Source: Clostridium sp. AM58-1XD (lineage in GTDB: Bacteria > Bacillota > Clostridia > Lachnospirales > Lachnospiraceae). From it: DNA of 64,000 nt. The stretch covers positions 17,946 to 81,945 of the forward strand of contig NZ_QSDR01000022.1 of NCBI RefSeq assembly GCF_003464085.1. The letters run 5' to 3'. Of the stretch, positions 38,647 through 48,218 are shown piece by piece (positions within the stretch are counted from its first letter, which is position 1; every line of letters starts with the position of its first letter). The notes below the pieces were generated by a model. That model worked only from the letters and a program-made list of their open reading frames with translations, was not told where the DNA came from and ran no database searches. The position numbers and the translations under genes are program-made.

Positions 38647-40011
38647 ATGGAAGCAGGCTTTAAATCCTTAGTGGTCATGATCCTGTGTATTATCGCATTA
38701 GTCATCATGATTATGAAACTGAAGATTCATCCGTTCTTTACGCTGATTATCGTAGCAGTTGTCGGCGCAATCGGATTCGGATTTCCTCTTCAGGATGTCT
38801 TTTCCACAGTTACCGGAGGGTTCGGGGGAACCATCGGCAACATCGGTATTGTAATCGTACTTGGATGTACGATCGGTGTAGTTTTGGAGGATACGGGCGG
38901 CGCTCTTGTCCTTGCCAACTCCATTTTGAAACTCGTAGGCAGAAAACGTTCCAAACTGGCAATGGCCCTTACCGGATATCTGGTTTCCATTCCTGTATTC
39001 AGCGATTCCGCCATTGTTATCATGTCCCCTGTTGCTCGTGCCCTTTCCGCCCGCGGCGGCATTCCGCTCGTTGCGCTCCTTGGTGCACTGAACGCAGGTA
39101 TTCTGGCAACTCATACCATGGTTCCGCCGACTCCAGGCCCAATTGCGGCAGCTGGCACACTTGGCGCCGACCTGGGATTCATGATCATTCTCGGTCTTAT
39201 CACTTCAGCAGCTTACACAGCAGCGGCTTCCGCATGGTGCAGCAGCAAACATATGCTGACAAAATATCCTGAGCTGGCTAAGGTTGAGCATGTAGAAACA
39301 GCTTTAGGCGATGATTTCACTCTTTCCAGCCCTGACGGACGTCCTCTGCCAAGTGCATGGATTGCTTTTGGAAGTATTCTGGTTCCGGTTATTTTAATCT
39401 GTATCAATTCCTTTGGCTCTCTGATGATTGCCGAGGATTCACCGGCTCTTCCATATTTAGGCTTTATCGGAAATCCAATCTTCGCTCTTTTTATAGGTGT
39501 TCTTATTTCCCTTTTAATGGACAAAGAACGTCTCACTTGGGATCAGTGCTACGCATGGTTCAGTGACGCTGTAGACAAATCCGGCTTCATTGTTCTGGCA
39601 ACAGGAGCCGCCGGCGCATTTGGTGCTGTTTTAAAGGCCTCCGGCGTTGGTACATATCTTGGAGAACTGATTGCTCAGACTCCGCTTCCAGCTGTATTTG
39701 TACCATTCCTGATTTCTGTTTTACTTTCGGTAGCTAATGGTTCTGCAACCGTTGCTCTTATGACAGGTTCTGCCATCGTGCTTCCTCTCATGCCTTCACT
39801 CGGATTATCACCCGTTATCGCAGCTTTGGCGATTGCTGCCGGTTCTTCGTTCTTCTACCATGCAAATGCCAGCCATTTCTGGGTAGTGTTAAAATCCAAC
39901 GGCGATCTCCCTATGTCGGAAGGATATGAACTGTGTTCCGTAGCTACTGCGATCGGAAGTGTGGCCGCCATGGCCGCCGTCTGGATCATGTCCATATTCT
40001 TACACGTTTAA
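38647..40011 (+). CDS. GntP-family gluconate/sugar-acid permease
   Basis: 454 residues with about 12-14 helices. GntP signatures: FGFPLQDVFSTVTGGFGGT near the N-terminus and HTMVPPTPGPIAAAGTLG mid-protein. GGGGGTAG before the ATG at 38647 decides the start over an in-frame codon at 38626. It follows the LytS/LytTR genes and precedes a cupin gene. Likely imports gluconate or another aldonate with protons. Confidence 0.93.
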   Translation: MEAGFKSLVVMILCIIALVIMIMKLKIHPFFTLIIVAVVGAIGFGFPLQDVFSTVTGGFGGTIGNIGIVIVLGCTIGVVLEDTGGALVLANSILKLVGRKRSKLAMALTGYLVSIPVFSDSAIVIMSPVARALSARGGIPLVALLGALNAGILATHTMVPPTPGPIAAAGTLGADLGFMIILGLITSAAYTAAASAWCSSKHMLTKYPELAKVEHVETALGDDFTLSSPDGRPLPSAWIAFGSILVPVILICINSFGSLMIAEDSPALPYLGFIGNPIFALFIGVLISLLMDKERLTWDQCYAWFSDAVDKSGFIVLATGAAGAFGAVLKASGVGTYLGELIAQTPLPAVFVPFLISVLLSVANGSATVALMTGSAIVLPLMPSLGLSPVIAALAIAAGSSFFYHANASHFWVVLKSNGDLPMSEGYELCSVATAIGSVAAMAAVWIMSIFLHV

Positions 40012-40070
40012 CTTGTGTGAGCCTGTAAATTCAGATAAGCGTTTAGAAAGCAAGAAAGGATTGCATTAAA

Positions 40071-40430
40071 ATGATAAAGCATGCAAACGATTTAGATACT
40101 TCTCTTCTGCCCAACTTAAAGGGCGGACGTGATACCGTAAGAGTTGTACATATATTAAAAACAGAAGAAATGCACGGTACCGGCCGTATGTTCGGCGTTC
40201 AGATCATTCCTCCGGGCGGTTCCATCGGCAAACATGTCCATGAAGGCGACTTCGAGACATACTACATTCTAAGAGGAAAAGGGCGTATCAATGACAACGG
40301 AAACGTGCAGGAACTTTATCCAGGAGACATGGCACACTGCTGTGAAGGCGATTACCATGAGCTGGAAAATATCGGCGACGAAGACCTGGCTTTCCTGGCA
40401 GTCATACAGTTCACTGAAATAAAGCACTGA
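40071..40430 (+). CDS. Single-domain cupin protein
   Basis: 119 residues. The metal-binding cupin motifs are intact: GKHVHEGDFETYYILRGKG (HxH and Glu) and CEGDYHELEN (second His). Such small cupins include sugar-acid isomerases and binding proteins; no reaction can be named. It lies 59 bases after the GntP permease on the same strand, so is probably co-transcribed. Confidence 0.82.
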   Translation: MIKHANDLDTSLLPNLKGGRDTVRVVHILKTEEMHGTGRMFGVQIIPPGGSIGKHVHEGDFETYYILRGKGRINDNGNVQELYPGDMAHCCEGDYHELENIGDEDLAFLAVIQFTEIKH

Positions 40431-40500
40431 TTTCCGACAGTTCCGGAATAACTGCTATTTTAGTTTTCTACTGATTTTCCACTCTTATAAAGCACACCCC

Positions 40501-40601
40501 AAAAGAGTGCTGCAGAAAAGAAAAATCATTGTCTCCGATACCGGACGGAATGAAATCCGGTATTGGAGGCAAGTCTGATTTTACTTCTGCAGCACTCTTT
40601 T
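40501..40601 (-). repeat. Dispersed nested inverted-repeat element, copy C
   Basis: Outer arms AAAAGAGTGCTGCAGAAAAG (40501-40520) and CTTCTGCAGCACTCTTTT (40584-40601). The inner stem GTCTCCGATACCGG pairs with CCGGTATTGGAGGC. Read on minus, the core is AATACCGGATTTCATTCC without the AGGC...AGTC loop, a shortened version. The terminal T-run could also end the cupin transcript. It lies between the convergent cupin and enolase-superfamily genes. Confidence 0.8.
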
Positions 40602-40657
40602 TTATGTCTTTTATTTCTTTTTCTCAGTATCTGTCAGTCCTGTTCAGCCCTATCCTG

Positions 40658-41857
40658 TTATTTGACTGTAATCACTTCGCTGTTGGCAATCGCTTCCTCT
40701 GTGAGTTCCTGGCCGATTCCAGGCAGATCAGGCGTCTCAAAATATCCGTCTTTTGCAACGTAATCATATTTACATAAATCAATGTTGTCCTGAATCAGTG
40801 CGCTGGCGTGAAGTTCGTGTATGACAAAGTTAGGAATTACTGCCTCCAGCTGCAGAGCCGCAGCTGCGGAGATCGGTCCGCCGCAGCAGTGTACCTGGAC
40901 GCCGATATCATAGACATGAGCCATATCACAGATTTTCTTGCCTTCCGTAATGCCTCCCGTATTGCAAAGATCCGGCTGGATAATGCTGATGGAATGATCT
41001 TCAAAAAACGGGCGGTAGCCCCATCTCGTATAAACCCGTTCTCCGGTAGCTACAGGAATGTTGACCTTCGCACTTATTTCTCTGAAAAGATTTGAGTTCA
41101 GAGGCTGAGTCGGCTCTTCATAATAAAAGCAGTTTAACTGCTCCAGTTCCCGGCCAAGCTGAACTGATGTAGTCGCATCCGTCAGCGCATGGAGTTCAAT
41201 AATAATATCTACGTCAGGACCTGCCTCACGCATGGCCGCAACCCTGTCTACGGCCATCTGAAGCTGTTCTCTCTGAAGTACGCCGCGGCTGCTCCATCCC
41301 ATCCACTTTCCCTGAGCGTCAAATCCAATCGGGTCTACCTTTACAGCGTCAAAGCCGTCAGCCATGGCTTTTCGCATCGCCTCTGCATATTCCTTTGGTT
41401 CCGCCAGGGATTTACTTACTTTTCCCCAGTCAAACTGAAGCTGGCTCGCATATGCCCGCAGCTTCTTATTCGTCTTTCCTCCCAGCAGCTTGTAAACAGG
41501 TGCATTCATAACCTTTCCTTTAATATCCCAAAGCGCAATATCGATGCCGCTGATCCCGGCCATAATAACGCCGCCGTTGCCCATTCCCCAGAACGTAAGG
41601 CGATGGAGGCGGTTCCATATATCTTCGCTGTTGAGAGGATCAAGGCCGATAATGCATTTTGCAAAATCCACGCCCATGCCGAAACCGGCACTCTGGGCAT
41701 TTCCATACGCTACTCCGATTTCGCCGTAGCCGCTGATTCCCTCGTCTGTATTGATTCTTACGCATACCGGATGCCACGGAACACCTCCAACGGCGATTTC
41801 TGCCGGTTCTGACGGATTTTTAAACGTTTTGATAATGTCTACACTCGTTATTTTCAT
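40658..41857 (-). CDS. Mandelate racemase/muconate lactonizing (enolase) superfamily dehydratase-like protein
   Basis: 399 residues. The capping domain is followed by a barrel with AVKVDPIGF (general-base Lys), IIIELHALTD (Glu where most members have a first Asp ligand, then His), YYEEPTQPLN and TGERVYTRW (Glu ligands), and QVHCCGGPIS. The layout resembles galactonate-type sugar-acid dehydratases. GGGAGAG sets the start at ATG 41857. Together with the GntP permease 49 bases upstream it suggests an imported aldonate as substrate. Confidence 0.85.
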   Translation of the reverse strand: MKITSVDIIKTFKNPSEPAEIAVGGVPWHPVCVRINTDEGISGYGEIGVAYGNAQSAGFGMGVDFAKCIIGLDPLNSEDIWNRLHRLTFWGMGNGGVIMAGISGIDIALWDIKGKVMNAPVYKLLGGKTNKKLRAYASQLQFDWGKVSKSLAEPKEYAEAMRKAMADGFDAVKVDPIGFDAQGKWMGWSSRGVLQREQLQMAVDRVAAMREAGPDVDIIIELHALTDATTSVQLGRELEQLNCFYYEEPTQPLNSNLFREISAKVNIPVATGERVYTRWGYRPFFEDHSISIIQPDLCNTGGITEGKKICDMAHVYDIGVQVHCCGGPISAAAALQLEAVIPNFVIHELHASALIQDNIDLCKYDYVAKDGYFETPDLPGIGQELTEEAIANSEVITVK

Positions 41858-41906
41858 AGCATGACTCTCCCTTTCTTCTGCAGCTTCTATATCATTTAAC
41901 TGCTCT

Positions 41907-43229
41907 CTATACCACAAAATTTAAAATCGATATGGCGATCATTGCAACAATTCCCATAATCACAGACGTTAGAGTGACTACACGGTAACTTTGGTTCAGC
42001 TCGAATCCCGCCAGCTTCGACACACACCAGAAGTAAGACGAATTCGTATGGCAGAACGAAAGCGAACCGGCCGCAATCGCAAGCACCGTAATTTCAGGCG
42101 ACAACCCAAGCGTTCCAAGCATAGGCGCCATGATTCCTGCAACCGTTGTCAGGGCAACTGTCGCAGAGCCCTGGGCAATGTTCAGTAAAGCTGCCATTAC
42201 GTACGGAATTAATATGGCCGGAAGCCCTGTTCCCAGAATCAGCCCAGTCAGGGTATCTCCGATCGTAGTCGCCTGAAGCACCTTGGCGAATCCTCCGGCT
42301 GCTGCGGTTATCAGGAGGATCTCCGCGGAACCCTGCAGCGCCTTTGCCACCCATGTACTTGTGACAGTCGGTGTGATTTTCGTCGGAAGCAGGAAGGAAA
42401 GTCCTGTTCCAATCAGCAGCGCTATGTACGGCTTTCCAATAAATGCAAGGACCATCTGGAATGTGCTGCCTTCTATATTTCCAAAGAAAGAAGCAATAAC
42501 AATCAGCAGAATCGGTACTGCTATGGGCATAAATGACATAAATGTAGTCGGCGCTTTTGCTACGATCTCATTGAATTCCTTTTCTTTTTCCAAATCTCCG
42601 GCTGTTTCCGGCGCTATATCCGGATACGCGCCTTTGATAAATCTGGAATTTGCCCACATTGAGCAGACAATTACAACCGGCACGGAAACGATAATTCCAT
42701 AAAACATGACTTTGCCGATATTCGCCTCCAGGAGCGCGGCTGCCGCAACTGGCCCGGGCGTAGGCGGCACAAACGAATGGGTACACAGAAGGCCCGCCAT
42801 AAGCGCCACTACCAGGGAAGCAAACGGGATTTTTCCTCTCCTGGATATCCCCTTGATAATCGGATTCAGAATAACGTATCCTGAGTCGCAGAATACTGGA
42901 ATTGAGACAAAGGCTCCCGTAGCAGACACCGCATATGTCGCCCTTTTAATACCGATCAGCTTTAAAATTGCATCTGCAATTTTCTGAGCTCCTCCCGTAA
43001 CTTCCAGGATTTCCCCAATTACAACGCCGCAGACGATTACAATACCGATACTCTGCATGGTTCCTCCAAATCCGGCAGTGATGGTATTTGCTACCGTTTC
43101 TAGCGGAAGGCCGGCACAGATGCCAAAAAAGATGGCTGCAAGCAGCAGCGATAAGAATGCGTGTAATTTAAACTTGGCAATCATTAAAATTAATAAAACA
43201 ATTGTTACAACGAAAATAAACAGCAGCAT
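41907..43229 (-). CDS. Second GntP-family sugar-acid permease
   Basis: 440 residues. GntP features: GLPLETVANTITAGFGGTMQ, then VFCDSGYVILNPIIKGISRR and CTHSFVPPTPGPVAAAALLE. It is about half identical by eye to the permease at 38647 in these blocks but on the other strand. TAAGGGGG precedes the ATG. First gene of a leftward unit with the dehydratase-like gene, driven by the promoter at 43365-43393. Confidence 0.93.
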   Translation of the reverse strand: MLLFIFVVTIVLLILMIAKFKLHAFLSLLLAAIFFGICAGLPLETVANTITAGFGGTMQSIGIVIVCGVVIGEILEVTGGAQKIADAILKLIGIKRATYAVSATGAFVSIPVFCDSGYVILNPIIKGISRRGKIPFASLVVALMAGLLCTHSFVPPTPGPVAAAALLEANIGKVMFYGIIVSVPVVIVCSMWANSRFIKGAYPDIAPETAGDLEKEKEFNEIVAKAPTTFMSFMPIAVPILLIVIASFFGNIEGSTFQMVLAFIGKPYIALLIGTGLSFLLPTKITPTVTSTWVAKALQGSAEILLITAAAGGFAKVLQATTIGDTLTGLILGTGLPAILIPYVMAALLNIAQGSATVALTTVAGIMAPMLGTLGLSPEITVLAIAAGSLSFCHTNSSYFWCVSKLAGFELNQSYRVVTLTSVIMGIVAMIAISILNFVV

Positions 43230-43364
43230 GTTTTACCCCCTTATGTTTTCATAGTAGTCTACAGTCTAAAATCATCTGGTCTTTCTTTCGATTTGAAATC
43301 CGCTCATCCCCCTTTCTGATCGTTCGTTTGCTTGTTCACTTGTTCGCCTAATTTTTATACGTTC

Positions 43365-43393
43365 ATTATATAGACAAGGCTTCCATTTGTCAA
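43365..43393 (-). promoter_or_regulatory. Consensus promoter of the GntP-dehydratase unit
   Basis: On minus: TTGACA (43388-43393), 17 bases, TATAAT (43365-43370). A second TTGACA on plus (43407-43412) and TACTAT at 43426-43431 suggest a divergent promoter for the FadR-type gene. Downstream of the leftward start lie repeated TTGTTC units (43331-43345), possible operator half-sites. Confidence 0.8.
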
Positions 43394-43451
43394 TACTTCT
43401 CCTTGTTTGACACGAAAATTTATGATACTATTCATTTGAGGTGACAATACC

Positions 43452-44198
43452 ATGATTGCAAAAGCAAAAAAATCTTCAGGAATGAAAATAGAAAAACAGA
43501 CAGCCTATAATCAGGTGTTCCAGAAAATGAAAGAGAATATATTAAATCACTATTGGGAAGCAGGCGAACGCCTTCCATCGGAAGTGGATCTGGCTTCCAT
43601 GTTTGGCGTTAACCGGCTAACGATCCGGATGGCGCTTCAGAAATTAAATACACTGGGAATTGTGGAGACGAGAGTCGGCGACGGCACTTATGTCAAGAAT
43701 TTTGAATTTGAATCCTATATGGACGAGATTCAGGACCTCTATGCCGCCCCGAAATTAATCGATGACGTGTGTGAATTCCGCAAGCTGATCGAGATCGAAT
43801 GCGCCAGACTGGCTATGGACCGCGCAACTCCTGATGAACTTCAGGAACTGGAATCCATCTGCACCCGTTATGAAGATGTAAAAGCGAATATGGCTATGCC
43901 CATCAGTCCGGAAGAACTGCGGATTTTAGTAGAAATGGATATCGAATTCCATTCACAGATCTGTAAGATGTCTCATAATAACCTATACATCTATGCCTTT
44001 TCTGTTGCCAAGGGACCGATCAGCCAATATGTCGGAATGACATTAAAGCAGAGGATCGACGGCTGGGAAAAAAGAAATGTTTCTCTTATCAGCGGCGACT
44101 ACCGCCATCGTGCGATTTTTGATTCCATATGTAAAAAAGATTTTGAATTGTGTAAGAAACTGTACAGCGACATGATTGACCATACAGTAGAACTGTAA
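43452..44198 (+). CDS. GntR-family regulator, FadR/FCD type
   Basis: 248 residues. Winged helix: LPSEVDLASMFGVNRLTIRM followed by GTYVKN. The C-terminal FCD domain has FRKLIEIECARLAMDRA and the metal-ligand-type His residues in MDIEFHSQICKMSHNNL and YRHRAIFDSI. GAGGTG precedes the ATG. It is divergent from the GntP-dehydratase genes, which it probably represses until a sugar acid is bound. Confidence 0.92.
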   Translation: MIAKAKKSSGMKIEKQTAYNQVFQKMKENILNHYWEAGERLPSEVDLASMFGVNRLTIRMALQKLNTLGIVETRVGDGTYVKNFEFESYMDEIQDLYAAPKLIDDVCEFRKLIEIECARLAMDRATPDELQELESICTRYEDVKANMAMPISPEELRILVEMDIEFHSQICKMSHNNLYIYAFSVAKGPISQYVGMTLKQRIDGWEKRNVSLISGDYRHRAIFDSICKKDFELCKKLYSDMIDHTVEL

Positions 44199-44253
44199 CA
44201 CAGATCATGAGACGATATGTTCAGAATTAATTGATAAGATGTGGAGGAAATAA

Positions 44254-45252
44254 ATGGAACGGATGATAAGGATCGGCAGTGTGGGTACGAGTTCGATCAT
44301 GCACGTCATACAGGAAGCCTTACGCCTTACGGATGGGCTTTCATGCAGCATGATTTATTCCCGCAACGCCGAACGCGGGCGTGAATTCGCCGAATTGATG
44401 GGCATTGAAAAAAGCTGCTGTGATTATTTCGAAATGTTGAACCGGGACGATATCGATGTCATCTATATTGCTTCTCCAAACAGTCTCCATGTGACTCAGG
44501 CCTTACAGGCCATGAAAGCCGGAAAGCATGTGATTGTCGAAAAGCCCGCCGCTGTTACAAAATCAGATGCTGCTGAATTATACGAGGCCGCCATGGAGAA
44601 TCACGTATTTTTCTTCGAGGCTGTCACTACACTGTTCATGCCGAATTTTACGGCCTGCAGAACGCTTCTTCCCCAGTTGGGCCGACTGAGCAAAGCGCAG
44701 CTGATATATGGGCAGTATTCTTCCAAATACGACGCCTATCTCCGAGGAGAAAATCCAAATATTTTTAATCCCCGGATGCAGGGCGGCGCCTTAAACGATA
44801 TGGGAATTTATTGTATCCATGCGGCTGTGAGCCTCTTAGGCAGGCCTCAGAACGTACATTATGAGGCCTCCTGCGGCCCCAACGGAATCGACCTTTCCGG
44901 AAGGCTGCTTTTGGATTACCCTGACCTGACATGCGAAATTGTAACGGCAAAAGATTCCAGCCTTCCAAGCGGCTGCCTGTTTGAAGGTGAAAACGGGTAT
45001 GTTGCGGAAGACGGGCCCCTCAATGAATTTGCCAAATGCCGCGCCTGTATCCACGGCAGAGAAACGGTCATTGACAAACAGCCGCCTGGGAACCGCATGT
45101 GGTATGAGCTGTCCCGGTTCAGAGACGCAATTCTGCAGAGGGACACGTCCTTTTTCGAGTCCATGGCAAAGCAGAGCCTTCTGGCGGCTTCCATTCTGGA
45201 ACAGGCACACCGCCAAAACGGTTCGGATCAAAATAACCGTTCATTATTCTGA
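44254..45252 (+). CDS. Gfo/Idh/MocA-family NAD(P)-dependent oxidoreductase
   Basis: 332 residues. The Rossmann start IRIGSVGTSSIMHVIQEAL has the GxGxxS-type nucleotide loop; GKHVIVEKPAAVTKSDA carries the EKP motif. The C-terminal domain ends in the usual oxidoreductase fold. GGAGG before the ATG. It follows the FadR-type gene by 55 bases and probably oxidises or reduces a sugar or polyol in the same route. The 3' end overlaps the convergent glycosyltransferase gene by nine bases. Confidence 0.9.
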   Translation: MERMIRIGSVGTSSIMHVIQEALRLTDGLSCSMIYSRNAERGREFAELMGIEKSCCDYFEMLNRDDIDVIYIASPNSLHVTQALQAMKAGKHVIVEKPAAVTKSDAAELYEAAMENHVFFFEAVTTLFMPNFTACRTLLPQLGRLSKAQLIYGQYSSKYDAYLRGENPNIFNPRMQGGALNDMGIYCIHAAVSLLGRPQNVHYEASCGPNGIDLSGRLLLDYPDLTCEIVTAKDSSLPSGCLFEGENGYVAEDGPLNEFAKCRACIHGRETVIDKQPPGNRMWYELSRFRDAILQRDTSFFESMAKQSLLAASILEQAHRQNGSDQNNRSLF

Positions 45253-46326
45253 ACTGCCAAAAAGCGTTTTAAAATATGCTTCATTCAATTGTACTTCTTT
45301 TGCAGAAGGACGCAGTTCTTTCGCCTTCTTGTGATGCAGATATGCTTCTTCATGATTTCCAGCCCTGTCATAGCACACGCACAGATTGATTTCGGGAAGA
45401 TAATCGTAACACTCTTCCCGGACGAATCCACCTGATTCCGGATTTTTGTGTGCTTCCAGGGCTTTTTTATACCAGTAGACAGCTTCTCTCCACCGCTGTT
45501 TGTTCTGGAAGCAGTCACCGATCCTGCAGCAGATTTCAGCTCTCGGAACATCCAGTCCAAAACTTCTGAAAAGCGCATTCAGCGCCTGATCCTTTTTTCC
45601 GTCTGCCTCATAACAGTCAGCCAGATTCAGACATGCCTCTATTTTATTCTCGTTCCATCCGTCAGGATCTTCCATAAACTGTTCCAGCGCTGCGGCGGCC
45701 TCCTTCGTTCTTCCATTGTAAAGGAGTTCCCGGCCGTAATAGAACATTCCTCTCGCTCCCAGCTTTTCCCCTTCTGCAATCATTTTCTCATAGATTCTCA
45801 GATTCCGGCCGCTTTCCTGGGCCTTTATTTTTTTATGGGTAATTTCGATATCAGAATACAGAATGTTTCCCCGCGGAACGATCACTTCATGAATTCGTCC
45901 TTCCCATATAAATCCCGCCCTGTTTTTTACGATCCTTTCCCTGTAGTAGGAAAATGAAGCTTTACCATTTTCATCGCTGGCTGCAGCATACTTCATCATC
46001 ACCACGTCTGTTTTGCCATTCAGCTGTCCCTTCAGTTCTTTAAACTTTCTTCTGTTCTCTTCCGTCATGATATCATCTGCATCCATCCACATGCAATATT
46101 CCATCTCTGCCTTGGAAAAGGAAAAATTCCGTGCCCAGGCAAAGTCGTCCTTCCACGGAATTTCATATATCCTTTTTGTATACTCAGCTGCAATCTCTTT
46201 TGTCTTGTCTGAGGAGCCGGTATCCACAAGAATGATCTCTTCCACCAGGTCCTTTACGGAATCCAGGCAGCGTTTCAGCACATCCTCCTCATTTTTTACG
46301 ATCATACAAAGGCTTATGGTAATCAT
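45244..46326 (-). CDS. Family 2 glycosyltransferase with TPR-like C-terminus
   Basis: 360 residues. The GT-A domain has ISLCMIVKNEEDVLKRCL, LVDTGSSDKT and the metal-binding MWMDADD. The C-terminal 150 residues are helical repeats with TPR-like spacing (ALNALFRSFGLDVPRAEICC, EAVYWYKKALEAHK). This architecture is common in clostridial glycosyltransferases acting on peptides or cell surface. No partner is nearby. Confidence 0.88.
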   Translation of the reverse strand: MITISLCMIVKNEEDVLKRCLDSVKDLVEEIILVDTGSSDKTKEIAAEYTKRIYEIPWKDDFAWARNFSFSKAEMEYCMWMDADDIMTEENRRKFKELKGQLNGKTDVVMMKYAAASDENGKASFSYYRERIVKNRAGFIWEGRIHEVIVPRGNILYSDIEITHKKIKAQESGRNLRIYEKMIAEGEKLGARGMFYYGRELLYNGRTKEAAAALEQFMEDPDGWNENKIEACLNLADCYEADGKKDQALNALFRSFGLDVPRAEICCRIGDCFQNKQRWREAVYWYKKALEAHKNPESGGFVREECYDYLPEINLCVCYDRAGNHEEAYLHHKKAKELRPSAKEVQLNEAYFKTLFGSSE

Positions 46327-46465
46327 AGTCTATCTGCTTTCCTGTCTCTGTTACCATATTCTATGAAGATGGTTCAAATACCTTTCCTCTTTCTGCCTCA
46401 TTGGCCCTGACCAGCACATTTCTAATTGTAAATGACAAACGGTGTGATTGCCTGATGTTCTGTCT

Positions 46466-46891
46466 TTACCGAAGTTCTTCCGGAATTTCGCGGGCAAGCC
46501 TGGTAATGCCCTCTCCGGTAATCACTTTCTCGCCATGTTGATTAAAGCCTTCTGTTTTCATGCGGACACGGCCTTTTCCGATCTTTTCCTCACAGGTAGC
46601 TACAATGCGGATTGTGTCTCCAATATACACCGGAGCGCAAAACTCCGTATGCTGCGAGATATAAATGGAGGTCGGAAACGCCCTTGTCAGCGTTGTAGAA
46701 ATCAGACTGGAGGTCAAAGCCCCGTGGGCTATTCTCCGTCCGAATTTTGACCGTTTTGCAAATTCATCGTTCATATGCATGGGGTTGATGTCCCCAGAAA
46801 CAGCAGAAAAGAGCAGAACATCCGCCTCCGTAATTGTTTTTTCAAACGTATTGGTATCCCCAACTTTCAGCTGTTCATATGTATATACCAT
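46466..46891 (-). CDS. MaoC-like (R)-specific enoyl-CoA hydratase
   Basis: 141 residues, a single hot-dog domain. FSAVSGDINPMHMNDEFA carries the catalytic Asp and His of (R)-specific enoyl-CoA hydratases (PhaJ type). AAGGAGG precedes the ATG. It lies 37 bases downstream of the TRAP large permease on the same strand, so it is likely co-transcribed. It supplies the hydration step missing from the CoA operon at 52663-59142. Confidence 0.9.
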   Translation of the reverse strand: MVYTYEQLKVGDTNTFEKTITEADVLLFSAVSGDINPMHMNDEFAKRSKFGRRIAHGALTSSLISTTLTRAFPTSIYISQHTEFCAPVYIGDTIRIVATCEEKIGKGRVRMKTEGFNQHGEKVITGEGITRLAREIPEELR

Positions 46892-46928
46892 TTACAGTCA
46901 TCCTCCTTTCGTGTGCATCGTTTCGCAT

Positions 46929-48218
46929 TTAATATCCCAACAGAGTGGGTAAAAATTCTGTAACTGCCGGAATAAATATGATAATTGCCAGAGCGATCAT
47001 CAGAACAGCAATAAACGGGAGTATTTTCTTAACCAGATCTACAAACTGAATCTGCCCAATTCCGGTAGCTACGAATAAATTTACGCCTACCGGCGGCGTC
47101 AGCATTCCGATTGCCAGGTTTACTACCATCATTACGCCGAAATGGATCGGTCCGATCCCATATGCCTGGACGATTGGATAGAGAATTGGCGCCAGGATCA
47201 GGATCGCCGCAGCTGTCTCCATTACACACCCCACCACCAGAAGCAGCAGGTTAATCAGAATCATAATAACATAGATATTGTCGGAGATAGAGTTGATAAA
47301 CATGGCCATTCTCTGAGGAACTCCCTCCAGAACAAACACTTTGGAGAGGATGGTTGCCGTACTGACAAGGATCAGAACCGAACCGACCGTCACCGCAGAT
47401 TCAGACAGCGCCTTTGTAAATAAATTCCGTATATCCAGCTCTTTGTAGATAAAGACGCCTGCAATAAATCCATACACTACCGCAACTGAAGCAGCTTCCG
47501 TAGGAGTAAAAATACCTCCGTAAATGCCTCCTAAAATGATTACCGGCACCAGCAGGGCCCAAATCGCATTCTTAAAGGTAATCCACACCTTCCTCAGGGA
47601 AAAAGACTCTCCATTTCCAGAGTATCCGTTCTTGCGGCAGTAATATACTGCCACCACAATCAGGCTGAGCCCGCAAATCAGACCGGCGCTGATTCCCCCC
47701 AGGAATACCCCTCCGATAGAGGCATTCGCCGCGATGCCATACATCACCATGGGAATGGATGGCGGGATGATCACGCCCAGCATTCCAGCCGCCGCCACCA
47801 GCGCCACTGCAAATTTTTTGTCATATCCTTTCTCAACCATAGAAGGAATCATAATCGCGCCAATCGCTGCCACCGTAGCAGGAGATGACCCTGAAATCGC
47901 TCCAAAAAACATGCAGGTAATAACGGAGACAATGGCAAGCCCTCCGGTAAAGTGGCCGACTAAGGACTCGCAGAAGTCTACCAGCCGCTTGGACAGCCCT
48001 CCTCCTTCCATTACAGCTCCGGCCAGAATAAAAAACGGAACGGCCATCAGTGGAAAAGAGTCACAGGTGGTATACATATTCTTTGCAAGGAAGGTTAATG
48101 TGATTCCGCCGGTAGCCATTGCATACACGATCATAGACATCCCGATAGACACGGCAATCGGCACATTAATAATTAAAAGAGAAACAAAGACCAGCAATAA
48201 AAGTGTAATTGGGTTCAT
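46929..48218 (-). CDS. dctM: TRAP transporter large permease DctM
   Basis: 429 residues, about 12 helices. DctM features: IGMSMIVYAMATGG, FFILAGAVMEGGGLSKRLV, and the conserved GGIYGGIFTPTEAASVAVVY segment. The ATG overlaps the dctQ stop by four bases. It drives sodium-coupled import of a carboxylate delivered by the binding protein. Confidence 0.95.
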   Translation of the reverse strand: MNPITLLLLVFVSLLIINVPIAVSIGMSMIVYAMATGGITLTFLAKNMYTTCDSFPLMAVPFFILAGAVMEGGGLSKRLVDFCESLVGHFTGGLAIVSVITCMFFGAISGSSPATVAAIGAIMIPSMVEKGYDKKFAVALVAAAGMLGVIIPPSIPMVMYGIAANASIGGVFLGGISAGLICGLSLIVVAVYYCRKNGYSGNGESFSLRKVWITFKNAIWALLVPVIILGGIYGGIFTPTEAASVAVVYGFIAGVFIYKELDIRNLFTKALSESAVTVGSVLILVSTATILSKVFVLEGVPQRMAMFINSISDNIYVIMILINLLLLVVGCVMETAAAILILAPILYPIVQAYGIGPIHFGVMMVVNLAIGMLTPPVGVNLFVATGIGQIQFVDLVKKILPFIAVLMIALAIIIFIPAVTEFLPTLLGY

